Shown here: one piece after another, positions 24,885-32,647 of the stretch
Numbering within the stretch: the first letter of the stretch is position 1
How the letters are laid out: each line of letters begins with the position of its first letter
From: Sphingobium sp. Cam5-1
Lineage (GTDB): Bacteria; Pseudomonadota; Alphaproteobacteria; Sphingomonadales; Sphingomonadaceae
DNA length: 64,000 bases
NCBI RefSeq assembly: GCF_015693305.1
Contig: NZ_CP065141.1
Location: 24,509 to 88,508, forward strand
Direction of reading: 5' to 3'
The notes under the pieces: generated by a model
Told to the model about the DNA's origin: nothing
Databases searched by the model: none
The model's input: only the letters and a program-made list of their open reading frames with translations
Made by a program: the position numbers and the translations under genes

Positions 24885-25437
24885 CTATACCCAGCGCCTG
24901 TTCTGGGATCTGGGCGGGGATTCTTCGCCCTTCCGTAACATCGATTTCATGCCCGAACTTTTCTACCTGCTACCGGCCGTATCGAAGGGCACATTGGCGT
25001 TCGGCGGACAGGCGGGGCTGCGCCATGAGTCCAACGGCCGCGATGGGTTGGCGTCGCGCAGCCTCAACACCCTCTATGTCCAGCCTGTGGCGACGATACC
25101 GATCGGAGACTACAAGCTGTCGCTGGGCCCGCGCTACTCCTTCTATGTCGGTGACCTTGAAGACAATCCGGATGTGAAACGCTATCGCGGCCACACGTCC
25201 TTGTTCGCGGAGTTTGGCCGTGACGACGGGCTGCGACTGACTACCAACAGCCGCATTAATTTCTCGTCGGGCAAGGGCGCAATAGACGCTGAGCTTTCCT
25301 ATCCGCTGGACAAGATCGTTGACACCAACCTCAACGTCTATGTCTTCGGCCAAGCCTTTGCTGGCTATGGCGAAAATCTGCTCGATTATGACCGCAAGGC
25401 GACACGACTGCGGCTTGGGGTCGCTATCGTCCGCTAA
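24885..25437 (+). pseudogene. pldA: Outer-membrane phospholipase A, 5'-truncated
   Basis: About 183 C-terminal residues of an OMPLA-type phospholipase: the SPFRNIDFMPELFY segment, the catalytic GLRHESNGRDG with SRSLNTLYVQP, then DNPDVKRYRGH and barrel strands to the end. The family uses a His-Ser-Asn triad; His and Ser are present here. The N-terminal half and signal peptide were replaced by the end of the 4.1-kb transposon, so export and activity are not expected. Confidence 0.75.
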
Positions 25438-25495
25438 TCCGGAACCGGGCAGAATCTATCGTAAGGTAGCGGGCCCGGCGTTGGACGTCCCCTTA

Positions 25496-26124
25496 CCCTG
25501 ATGCAAAAGTGATTTATGCATCATCGGAAGGCCAACGGCGTAAGAGTCTGTTTGAGAATTCATGAGATGATCGGGAGATTGCCATGTTACGTATTTTTAT
25601 TGCTGCCACTACTATGGCAGTCTTGCTTTGGTCGCTGCCTGTATCCGCTGAAGAAATCCCTCGCTGCTCCTCCTCGTCTATTCCCGCAGCAGACAAGGCG
25701 CGCCTCACGGCGGAATACAAGCGGCGGTTTCTGGCTGAAGGGAAAACCAAGGCCGATGCCTGGGCCGGTGAGCAGGGAAGGCGCCATCGCGAAATCATGG
25801 AAAGGCAAGGTATCTGTCCCCCACGCGAACCGGCGAATAGCCAAGCCAATTCAGCGCCCCCGCCTCGAGAACAACCGACGAGCAAAAACCGTAAAAAGGG
25901 CAAGTGTACCCGTACCGTCTGGCAAACTCGTCATATAGCGAGCGCAGGTGGAGGCCCAATGAATACGATTAGGGTGCCTGTCTGCGTGAACTAAGCGAGC
26001 GACAGCAATGCTGGTGTGTTCGGTTATCCCGCCAAAGGGCACACAGGAAAAGCTCTGGTGCGAAGTCAAAAGTTTCGCATCAAACCAAAAGCCGCGCTTT
26101 TCCGTGCCCTTCCCTGATGCAAAA
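25496..26124. repeat. Segment flanked by 13-bp direct repeats
   Basis: CCCTGATGCAAAA occurs at 25496-25508 and at 26112-26124, just before the recombinase gene. The first copy is part of an inverted pair (TGATGCA at 25499-25505, TGCATCA at 25517-25523). The second is followed by another TGATGCA at 26128-26134. They look like recombinase half-sites. Confidence 0.5.
25584..25994 (+). CDS. Small secreted protein (136 aa)
   Basis: 136 residues from ATG 25584. Residues 1-22 are a clean Sec signal peptide (FIAATTMAVLLWSLPVSAEE). The mature part is basic with four Cys (two near the start and end of an otherwise charged region), which suggests disulfide bonds in the periplasm. No family recognised. 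It lies inside the segment bounded by 13-bp repeats and may have come in with the recombinase. Confidence 0.6.
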   Translation: MLRIFIAATTMAVLLWSLPVSAEEIPRCSSSSIPAADKARLTAEYKRRFLAEGKTKADAWAGEQGRRHREIMERQGICPPREPANSQANSAPPPREQPTSKNRKKGKCTRTVWQTRHIASAGGGPMNTIRVPVCVN

Positions 26125-26144
26125 ATCTGATGCAGAATCGCGCC

Positions 26145-26690
26145 ATGATTTACGGCTATGCGCGCGTCTCCACCAACGGCCAAGATTTGGCCCAGCAGCT
26201 CGCCCAGCTTGAGGCGGCGGGCTGCGCGAAGATCTACCGCGAGAAGATCAGCGGCGCGTCGGCCGAGCGGCCCCAGCTCAAGCGCGCGATCGGCGCGCTC
26301 GATCCCGGCGACGTGCTGATGGTGACGGCGACCGATCGCCTCGCCCGCAACACGCGCGACCTCTTGAACATCCTCCATGCGGTAAAGGAGGCCGGGGCCG
26401 GCTTCCGCTCGATCGCCGAACCGATGGTGGACACGACCTCGCAGCTCGCCGAAGTTGTGATTGCCGTTCTAGGCGTCGCGGCCAGCTACGAGCGCCAGCG
26501 GATCGCCGAGCGCACCAGCGCTGGCCGCGCCCAGGCCAAGGCGCGCGGGGTCAAGTTCGGCCGCAAGAGCGCCCTCACCCCGCACCAGCAGGCCGAGGCG
26601 CGGCGCAAGCTCGACGCAGGCGACACCCAGCGATCGGTCGCGGCGCTGTTCAACGTCAGCCAAGCGACGATTTCGCGGCTACAGGGGTGA
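26145..26690 (+). CDS. Serine recombinase / plasmid resolvase
   Basis: 181 residues from ATG 26145 (an ATG at 26130 would add five). A complete small resolvase: MIYGYARVSTNGQDLAQQLA with the catalytic Ser, KISGASAERPQLKRAI, ATDRLARNTRDLLNIL, then an Arg-rich linker and a helix-turn-helix (QRSVAALFNVSQATISRLQG). There is no tnpA beside it. With TGATGCA repeats immediately upstream it may resolve plasmid dimers or integrate and excise the neighbouring segment. Confidence 0.85.
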   Translation: MIYGYARVSTNGQDLAQQLAQLEAAGCAKIYREKISGASAERPQLKRAIGALDPGDVLMVTATDRLARNTRDLLNILHAVKEAGAGFRSIAEPMVDTTSQLAEVVIAVLGVAASYERQRIAERTSAGRAQAKARGVKFGRKSALTPHQQAEARRKLDAGDTQRSVAALFNVSQATISRLQG

Positions 26691-26723
26691 TGAGCGACGC
26701 CCCCCGCCCTCTCTGGCGTTGAT

Positions 26724-27344
26724 TTAGGCGGCGATCGCCGGCGCACATTCCCAGCGCCTGCCATGCCAGCGGAATCCTACCCGCTGCGCGTTGCTGATCG
26801 CTGGCGGCTCGCCCTTGCGCCAGAAGGCGCGCATCTTTGCCTGATCGTCAAGATGAGCGTCGGCCACGATCGCGCGCGCGGCCTGGATGAACTGCCCATG
26901 CCCGAACACATAGACCAGCGAGGCGGGCGGCATGGCGGCGAGCCGCGCCAGCGCGGCCTCGCAGCGCCGGAGCAGGGTGGCGAAGCTCTCCGCCCCTTCC
27001 CCGTCGCAATAATCAGGATCGGCCGCGCTCCAATAGCGTTCGAGGTGCGGCATCCGCTCCGCGCTGCGCGTGCCGTTCCAGCGCGCCGGTTGCAGATAGG
27101 TGAACTCCTCTATCGGCCACACTTCCACCGGCACGCCGGGAAAGCGCGCGATCGTTGGCGCAGCCGTCTGCTGCGTGCGGGTATAGGGCGACGTGACGAT
27201 GAGCGCGGGCGCTTCTATCCAGCTCGCCGCGACTTCGCGTGCCTGTTCCTGGCCCAGCTCCGTCAGCTCGATCGCGCCGAGATCGTGGCAGGGCACGCCG
27301 GCGTTGCCGGTAGATTCGCCGTGGCGAATGAAGATTACGCGCAT
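26724..27344 (-). CDS. Histidine phosphatase family protein
   Basis: 206 residues from ATG 27344. It has the RHG motif at residues 7-9 (IFIRHGESTGN), a second active-site region SPYTRTQQTA, and the second His in VFGHGQFIQAAR. This is the phosphoglycerate-mutase-like fold that forms a phospho-His intermediate; substrates range widely. It follows the toxin gene by two bases on the same strand, so it probably belongs to that operon. Why a phosphatase travels with a toxin-antitoxin pair is not clear. Confidence 0.85.
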   Translation of the reverse strand: MRVIFIRHGESTGNAGVPCHDLGAIELTELGQEQAREVAASWIEAPALIVTSPYTRTQQTAAPTIARFPGVPVEVWPIEEFTYLQPARWNGTRSAERMPHLERYWSAADPDYCDGEGAESFATLLRRCEAALARLAAMPPASLVYVFGHGQFIQAARAIVADAHLDDQAKMRAFWRKGEPPAISNAQRVGFRWHGRRWECAPAIAA

Positions 27345-27346
27345 GG

Positions 27347-27667
27347 CTATTCAAACAGTTCCGCATGAGTGCCGGCGCGCACGAAGTTCACCAGATTCCC
27401 CTCAATCGTATAGATCAGCAGGAAATCGCCGCCGATATGGCACTCGCGATGATCGCTCCAATCGCCTTTCAGCGGATGATCCAGCCATTCCGGGCCTAAC
27501 GGCGCGTCGTTGGCGATGAGCATCATCATCGCCTCCTTGAGCTGTTTCATGTTGTAGCGCCCGCTGCGCGACAGCCGCTCCCAATCCTTGACGAACCTTT
27601 TTTCGTAGGACGCCTCTCTTGGGAACGCCGCCCGCTTACTGCTGGCGGGCTTCTTGGTCGAGGGCAT
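27347..27667 (-). CDS. YafQ-type mRNA-interferase toxin
   Basis: 106 residues if started at ATG 27667. RelE/ParE fold of the YafQ branch: the segment HPLKGDWSDHRECHI, then DFLLIYTIEGNLVNFVRAGT and a final His-Ala-Glu-Leu-Phe match the order of the His/Asp active-site residues of E. coli YafQ. The start overlaps the antitoxin gene by 32 bases, giving coupled translation. It would cleave mRNA on the ribosome unless bound by the antitoxin. The N-terminal 25 residues are basic and longer than usual. Confidence 0.85.
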   Translation of the reverse strand: MPSTKKPASSKRAAFPREASYEKRFVKDWERLSRSGRYNMKQLKEAMMMLIANDAPLGPEWLDHPLKGDWSDHRECHIGGDFLLIYTIEGNLVNFVRAGTHAELFE

Positions 27668-27917
27668 CGAACATTTCCTGGGCATCGGTGAAACGGGCGC
27701 GGCGAGCCTTCATCGTCGCGCGGGACGCCTCGATCGCGGCGCGCGTCTCGGCGTTCGGCACCTTCAGCTCGAACGGCAACGCATGATCCTTGGCGACCCG
27801 CGTGAGGGTCATGCGGACCACATCCGAGACGGTCAGCCCCAGCTCGGCCAGCACGGCGGCGGCTTCATCCTTCAATGTTTCGTCGATGCGCGCGCGCACG
27901 AAAGCGGTAGCGGCCAT
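27636..27917 (-). CDS. DinJ/RelB-type antitoxin
   Basis: 93 residues from ATG 27917 with a strong SD (AAGGAGG). It starts with a ribbon-helix-helix DNA-binding part (AFVRARIDETLKDEAAAVLA, then GLTVSDVVRMTLTRVAKD) followed by a toxin-binding tail. It precedes the toxin gene and should repress the operon alone or as a complex through the inverted repeat at 27948-27959. Confidence 0.87.
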   Translation of the reverse strand: MAATAFVRARIDETLKDEAAAVLAELGLTVSDVVRMTLTRVAKDHALPFELKVPNAETRAAIEASRATMKARRARFTDAQEMFDALDQEARQQ

Positions 27918-27947
27918 TGGAACCTCCTTAGTCAAGCCGATAATGTA

Positions 27948-27959
27948 GCTCAGTTGAGC
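27948..27959. promoter_or_regulatory. Toxin-antitoxin operator
   Basis: GCTCAGTTGAGC, a 12-bp inverted repeat about 30 bases before the antitoxin start; leftward it is followed by TACATTAT, a likely -10. The rest of the gap to 28332 is GC-rich sequence with short hairpins and no supported gene. Confidence 0.65.
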
Positions 27960-28332
27960 AACAATTTCAATCCAGGCTAGGGGGCGGCGCCTGCCGCTGG
28001 CGCGGCACCGTGGCCCTACTCGCTTCGTTCCCCAAGCCCGCAAGCGGTCTTGGCCCAAGGTGACGACCCACATGGCGGGGGCGAGATCGCAAGCGGGTCT
28101 CGCTTCATGGTGCCGGCGTGCGCCGGCGTCGATCCTGTTTGAAGGGGGAAAGGCGGTCCCGGCCGCCTCTCCCCCGCAACGGGATTAGACGGGGCCGTGC
28201 CTCGCTGCGCTGCGGCCGCACCACCCCCATCGAATCCCGCTGCCCCCCTCTCTCGCCGGCGTTCTTGGGCGTCCGTGTTCCGGCCGATGGCATGGCCATC
28301 GCCGAACAGGCGATTTGAAGGGAGTAAGGACG

Positions 28333-28964
28333 ATGACCCACGAAACCCGCGAAAGCTGGCTCAATGCGGTGGCGGCGGGCATGGCCCCGCTGTTCGAGGT
28401 GCTGGACGCCCCCCTGCCCGACCGCGTGCGCGTGGCGATCGGCTTCACCAGCAGAGGCGCGAAGGCCAAGGCGATTGGCGAGTGCTGGGATAATCGGTTG
28501 AGCGCGGACGGGCATTTTGAAATCTTCATCCGCCCGGACCTGGCGCACGCGCCCGACGCGATGCCGGCGCAGATCGCAGCCATCCTCGCGCATGAGCTGG
28601 TCCATGCCGCTGTCGGCATCCCGGCAGGGCATGGGAAGACGTTTAACGGGTCGCCCTTGGGCTGGGGCTGGTCGGGCCGATGCGCGCCACCACCCCCGGC
28701 GAGGCGTTCCTTGCGGCCATCGCGCCGATCCTGGAGTGCGTTGGCCCCCTCCCCCATGCCCGTCTCGACACGGACGGGGAGTCGACCGCGCCCAAGAAGC
28801 AGAAAACCCGGATGCTCAAATGCGAGTGCGCGACGTGCGGCTATACCGTGAGGACCGCGCGCAAATGGCTTGAGCAGGCCGGAGCGCCGCTTTGCCCGAT
28901 CGAGGATCACGGCCAGATGGAGCATGAGCCGCTGGACGATGACGACGCCGAACCGGAGGAATGA
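28333..28964 (+). pseudogene. SprT-like zinc protein, frameshifted
   Basis: Starts at ATG 28333 after GGGAGTAAGG. Residues 1-105 read as a SprT-like metallopeptidase domain (AAILAHELVHAAVGIPAGHG contains the HExxH-like His-Glu-Leu-Val-His zinc motif). The frame then breaks near 28645, at GTTTAACGG; one added A (GTTTAAACGG) restores a continuous protein through 28964. The restored part has CECATCGYTVRTARKW and PLC of a zinc ribbon. So the gene is either broken by one base or the sequence has a one-base error. Confidence 0.7.
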
Positions 28965-29042
28965 TGCGGCGCGCTTTCGTCATTTCAGATTCAGCGCCTC
29001 CCTATCGTCATTTCGGGAACGACAGGGCTTCCCCTCCCGGTC

Positions 29043-29082
29043 TATTGTGTATACAAGTATAGGATTATACGTGTAGGAGTGT
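29043..29082 (+). repeat. Octamer array 1, parA promoter region
   Basis: Five consecutive 8-bp blocks starting with TA (TATACAAG, TATAGGAT, TATACGTG and two weaker ones) lie immediately before the parA ATG at 29086. They probably bind the small partner protein and control parA. Confidence 0.75.
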
Positions 29083-29085
29083 AGC

Positions 29086-29721
29086 ATGAAGGTTCTCGCC
29101 ATTCTCTCACAGAAAGGCGGCGTTGGGAAAACGACGCTCGCGACCTGTCTGGCAGTCGCGGCCGAGCAGGCGGGCAAGGTCGCCGCGATCATCGACCTGG
29201 ACCCGCAGGCGACGGCCTCGTTCTGGAAGGACGTGCGCCAGCTCGACACGCCCGCCGTGGCGTCGATTCAGCCGGTGCGCCTGCCCGCTATGCTCAAAGC
29301 CTGCGAGGACGCCGGCACCGATCTTGTCGTGATCGACGGGGCGGCGGTCGCGCGCGACGTGGCCTATGAGGCAGCGCGTCACGCTGATTTCATCCTGATC
29401 CCGACTAAGACGGCCGTGTTCGACACGATGAGCATGACGCACACCCTCGACGTGGTGCGCCAGCTCGACCGCGCCTTTGCCGTGGTCCTTACCTTCGTGC
29501 CCCCGCAAGGTCAGGAAACTGGCGATGCGATTCAGGCCGTGGCGGAGCTAGGCGCGACGGTTTGCCCGGTGACGATCGGCAACCGCAAAGCCTTTTTCCG
29601 CGCCCAAGCCGCAGGCCGGGCCGTGCAGGAGTTCGAGCCGCATGGGCCAGCGGCCGACGAAATCCGCCGACTATACGAGTATACAAATATACGCCTATAC
29701 AATCAGGCGGAGGTGGCGTGA
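29086..29721 (+). CDS. parA: ParA-family partition ATPase
   Basis: 211 residues from ATG 29086. Deviant Walker A motif KGGVGKTT at residues 10-17, Walker A' IIDLDPQATASFW, Walker B DLVVIDGAA. No N-terminal DNA-binding domain, so it is a short ParA (type Ib, ParF-like). It would form a dynamic ATP-dependent gradient on the nucleoid that moves plasmid copies. Its last codons are made of four 8-bp repeats (array 2), and its stop overlaps the next start (TGATG), coupling it to the small partner. Confidence 0.9.
   Translation: MKVLAILSQKGGVGKTTLATCLAVAAEQAGKVAAIIDLDPQATASFWKDVRQLDTPAVASIQPVRLPAMLKACEDAGTDLVVIDGAAVARDVAYEAARHADFILIPTKTAVFDTMSMTHTLDVVRQLDRAFAVVLTFVPPQGQETGDAIQAVAELGATVCPVTIGNRKAFFRAQAAGRAVQEFEPHGPAADEIRRLYEYTNIRLYNQAEVA
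29672..29703 (+). repeat. Octamer array 2, inside parA 3' end
   Basis: Four exact 8-bp steps, TATACGAG, TATACAAA, TATACGCC, TATACAAT, within the parA coding sequence and 18 bases before the partner start. The array encodes Tyr/Asn/Arg-rich residues near the C-terminus of ParA, so the DNA is both code and likely binding site. Confidence 0.8.
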
Positions 29722-30005
29722 TGGCGAAGGGCGGAAACAGTCTGCAAGCGGTGCTGAACCGCGCCAAGGCGGACGGAGACGCGGCCCCGGCCCCAGCGTC
29801 GGCGATCGAGCCGGTAGACGTGACCCGCAAGGCCCCGCCGAGCGGCCGACAGGGGACCAAGCTGATTGGCGGGCATTTCCCTCCCGAGGTCAGCACGCAG
29901 CTTCGCATTATCGCGGCCGAGGAAGGGACGACCGTTCAAAGCCTGCTGGGCGAGGCGCTGGACGACCTGTTTGTGAAGAAGGGAAGGGGGCGCATCGCCG
30001 GCTAG
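29721..30005 (+). CDS. ParG-like ribbon-helix-helix partner
   Basis: 94 residues from ATG 29721 inside a TGATG overlap with parA. The N-terminal half is flexible and basic; the C-terminal part (KLIGGHFPPEVSTQLRIIAA, then EEGTTVQSLLGEALDDLFVK) has the short strand plus two helices of a ribbon-helix-helix dimer. Small proteins of this kind (ParG, omega) bind tandem short repeats, stimulate ParA and repress the operon. Octamer arrays before parA, before this gene and after it fit that role. Function inferred from fold and context. Confidence 0.7.
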   Translation: MAKGGNSLQAVLNRAKADGDAAPAPASAIEPVDVTRKAPPSGRQGTKLIGGHFPPEVSTQLRIIAAEEGTTVQSLLGEALDDLFVKKGRGRIAG

Positions 30006-30053
30006 TATAGATGTATACAATTATACACCTATACATCTATACACCTATACTAG
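30006..30053 (+). repeat. Octamer array 3, between partner gene and repA
   Basis: Six perfect 8-bp steps (TATAGATG, TATACAAT, TATACACC, TATACATC, TATACACC, TATACTAG) directly after the partner gene. It is the longest array and overlaps the repA stop by a few bases, so it is the best candidate for the centromere. Confidence 0.85.
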
Positions 30054-31153
30054 CGCAAGGGGGCAGTCTTGTGCTTGTTGCGACAGAAGCCGATGAAGGC
30101 GGCGCGGGGGCTTTTCAGTTCCGGCCGCCCGCTGTCGATCCACCATGACACCCATTGGTCATAGAGCGCGTAAACGTCATAGCCAGGCGCAACGCTCTTG
30201 GCGTCGTGGAAGCCTTCGGGGTCGATATAGGGCCGCTCGGGTTCCGCCTCGATCGCCTCGACCGTATCCAGAGCCTCGCGATTGCGGAACGTGACCGTAT
30301 CGCCGTTCATTTCCACGGCATAGTCGGGCAGATGATCGTGCGCGACGAGATCGCGCAGCATCGAGCGGAACACGCGCAAATGGCTACTCGCGCCGGTCTT
30401 TTTCTGTAGCGTTTCGACCGAGATCGACCATTTTTCCTGCGCGCCGCAATGCTTGCGCGCCAGCTCGTAGATACGCCGTTCGAGCGGCTTGCGGAGGCGG
30501 AAATAGTCGCGATGGAGCGTCAGGACGCTGCGCCCCTCAACCATCTTGAACAGCCAGTCGGATAGCGTGACCTTGATTTCCGACATTTGGCCGGAGCGGG
30601 TTTGCCGCACGATCCGCCATTCATTGATGAGGCCGAAACCTTCGGTGATTTCCTCGCCATCGGCCTTGATATTCGTGGTGATCCGCGTCCCCGACAGCCG
30701 CTCGAACGCGCTCCGCAGCCGGTCATAGCCGTCGCCATCGGTTTGCCGGTTGGTCCACACCAGTAGATCGCGAGCAGTGAGGTGCAAGGTGCGGCTCGGT
30801 CGCTCCCCCTGGTTCATCTTCCCGATGAGCTGGGAGATGCAGTAGATCAGAATATCCTTGTCGTGGATCGTCGCCAGCCCTTTGACGCTGGGGACGATTT
30901 CGAGCTTGTTGCCGTTATGCTCATAGCGGAACACGCGCCGATCGGGCTTGGTCGCGAGCGAGAAAATCGGATGCTCCATCGAGGCCATGTCATCCTTGGG
31001 GATGGCGTCGAGAACATCGCAAATGAACAGATCGGGATCGGGGTAGCGAACAGGCAGCAGGGGAGGGCGTCCCTCCGCGCCGTTCGGGGTTTCATTGACG
31101 GCAAGCGGGAGTTCGGGGTTTCGTTGACGGTCAGGCTCGATTCGGGGTTTCAT
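30050..31153 (-). CDS. repA: Plasmid replication initiator RepA
   Basis: Minus strand, 367 residues from ATG 31153. Matches the replication initiator protein A type: DLFICDVLDAIPKDDMASME with HPIFSLATKPDRRV, then LHLTARDLLVWTNRQTDGDG and RDYFRLRKPLERRIYELARK, winged-helix domains that bind iterons. The first ~28 codons are built from iterons, and the ATG itself lies in an iteron, so the true start may be further in (near PVRYPDPDLF). It would melt the adjacent AT-rich region together with DnaA. Confidence 0.87.
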   Translation of the reverse strand: MKPRIEPDRQRNPELPLAVNETPNGAEGRPPLLPVRYPDPDLFICDVLDAIPKDDMASMEHPIFSLATKPDRRVFRYEHNGNKLEIVPSVKGLATIHDKDILIYCISQLIGKMNQGERPSRTLHLTARDLLVWTNRQTDGDGYDRLRSAFERLSGTRITTNIKADGEEITEGFGLINEWRIVRQTRSGQMSEIKVTLSDWLFKMVEGRSVLTLHRDYFRLRKPLERRIYELARKHCGAQEKWSISVETLQKKTGASSHLRVFRSMLRDLVAHDHLPDYAVEMNGDTVTFRNREALDTVEAIEAEPERPYIDPEGFHDAKSVAPGYDVYALYDQWVSWWIDSGRPELKSPRAAFIGFCRNKHKTAPLR

Positions 31154-31290
31154 TGACGCGCACCGTAGATTCGGGGTTTCATTGACGCAACGGAAAAGTT
31201 CGGGGTTTCATTGACGGGTGATCGCGATTCGGGGTTTCGTTGACGCAGATTCGGGGTTCTGGAGTCACCAGATTCGGGGTTCCGTTGACG
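31083..31290. repeat. RepA iterons
   Basis: Seven copies of the 18-mer TTCGGGGTTTCATTGACG (A/G and T/C variants) at 31083, 31112, 31141, 31170, 31199, 31228 and 31273, with a degenerate copy at 31250. The first six are spaced exactly 29 bp. They overlap the 5' end of repA, so RepA binding should also repress repA. Confidence 0.93.
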
Positions 31291-31406
31291 CCGAGGGCAA
31301 AAAAACGCCCGATTATTCTAATATTTTCAGTTGCTTATGAAACCGCCAAAATCCCGTAACACGACTCTTTAACCCATATATTAACACTAGGCCGACCTGT
31401 GGATAA
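31291..31406. other. AT-rich origin region with DnaA box
   Basis: An AT-rich stretch (about 31310-31390) next to the iterons ends in TGTGGATAA (31398-31406), a perfect DnaA box in reverse orientation. This is the expected opening region of an iteron origin (oriV). From 31407 to 32100 nothing convincing is seen apart from GC-rich hairpins near 31565-31610. Confidence 0.75.
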
Positions 31407-32108
31407 CTTTAACCGCAGCGCCCACTCGACGCCGGATCATCGTGGTTTCACCCACCAGCGTCCCGCCAGATCGAACAACTTGTCCTGATTTTCGGGACAG
31501 AGGCAGCATGATCCACTCGCGCCGCGCTACCGGCACCGGTCAGAGGGAAGAAAAGCGCCGCCTCTTGGGGGCTTCGCCCCCGCCGGCTCGCGGCCTTCGG
31601 CCGCCCCGGATCGCTTTGCGATCCTCCCACCCGGCATCCCCATGATGAGCCGGCTTCGCCGGCACGCTTTTTGCTAGATTGAGGATCGTTTAAACGCCCC
31701 GCTTCTATCGACACCACAGCGCCAGCGGCACCGTCGCAATTGGCTTTCCAGGAAAGCCAGGCGGATAGGGCGGTGATCGAGCCGAGAGGGCAGGGGAGGC
31801 GGAAACGTCGCAGCAGGGGCGATTTCCGGGCCGCTGGGCTTCATTCTGGACGTTTGGCAGGCCGGGGAGGGTCCAAGCGGCAATGGCGCTCTACGGGCTT
31901 CCCATGCGGCCGATTTCTGGAAAGCTAGATCCTCGCGAGGTCGGGGATCGAAACGGCGAGCCTCAAGGTTTGTGCGCCAGGCAACGATTTCACGGATTTG
32001 GCCCCGAACATTGCTGCGGGAGAGGGCGGAATCCTACGCCAAGAGCCGGCAGGGCAGGGCGCGGAAAGTCCGCTAAACAACGCCAAGGGCGAACAGACGG
32101 CGAACATG

Positions 32109-32132
32109 TATATTTGTATACGCCTATACATT
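32109..32132 (+). repeat. Octamer array 4
   Basis: Three 8-bp steps (TATATTTG, TATACGCC, TATACATT) just past the 3' end of the gene at 32138-32569, about 2 kb from the other arrays. The same repeat logic suggests the same binding protein. Confidence 0.7.
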
Positions 32133-32137
32133 CGCGC

Positions 32138-32569
32138 CTAGTGGCGCGTCCGCTTCGGTGGCGTCGGCGCGGCCATCAGCTCATCAAAGGCGGAGTCATC
32201 GCCCAATGCGTAGCGGCGCAGCGGATCATCCTCGGTCATGCGGCCGGCCTGGACTTCGCGCCATGTCACATATCGCAGCCGGCTCCGGTCCAACGCGCCA
32301 TCGACAAGACATTCCGCGCGCAGGAACATCCATATCTGGCCCTGCCGGTGCTGGGCGAAGGCTTCAAGATCGCCGTTCGTCTCTTGGAGATGCACCGCCA
32401 CAAGATCGCAGACGAGATTGAATATCCGCATGAGGCCGAGCCGGCTTTCCTCATCGGTGATCGCTTCGTGCAGCTCCAACACTTCGTCGCGGATCGCCGG
32501 AAGAGGTGCGGAACCGCTCTCTCCATAGGCCATGAGCCGGTCCCAAAGATCAATGACGCGTTGGTCCAT
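32138..32569 (-). CDS. Hypothetical protein (143 aa)
   Basis: Minus strand, ATG 32569, 143 residues, acidic and mostly helical (begins MDQRVIDLWDRLMAYGESGS). No membrane segment or enzyme motif. It sits between the replication region and the traG-like gene, in the same direction as traG with a 78-base gap, so it may be the end of the transfer operon. I do not recognise the family. Confidence 0.65.
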   Translation of the reverse strand: MDQRVIDLWDRLMAYGESGSAPLPAIRDEVLELHEAITDEESRLGLMRIFNLVCDLVAVHLQETNGDLEAFAQHRQGQIWMFLRAECLVDGALDRSRLRYVTWREVQAGRMTEDDPLRRYALGDDSAFDELMAAPTPPKRTRH

Positions 32570-32647
32570 ATTCTATCCTTCCGCCCTTGGCGGCAGTTCT
32601 GACACTATACAGCAAACGGCCTTTTTCACTTCGTCGATAGTGTCCGT

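Noticed and set aside
31083..31290. Regular repeats resembling a CRISPR array
   Set aside because: Repeat unit is 18 bp with 11-bp gaps, next to repA, and no cas genes; these are iterons.
31883..32602. Plus-strand frame over the repA-traG gap
   Set aside because: Antisense to the 143-aa gene at its 3' half and low-complexity in its 5' half; no SD or motif.
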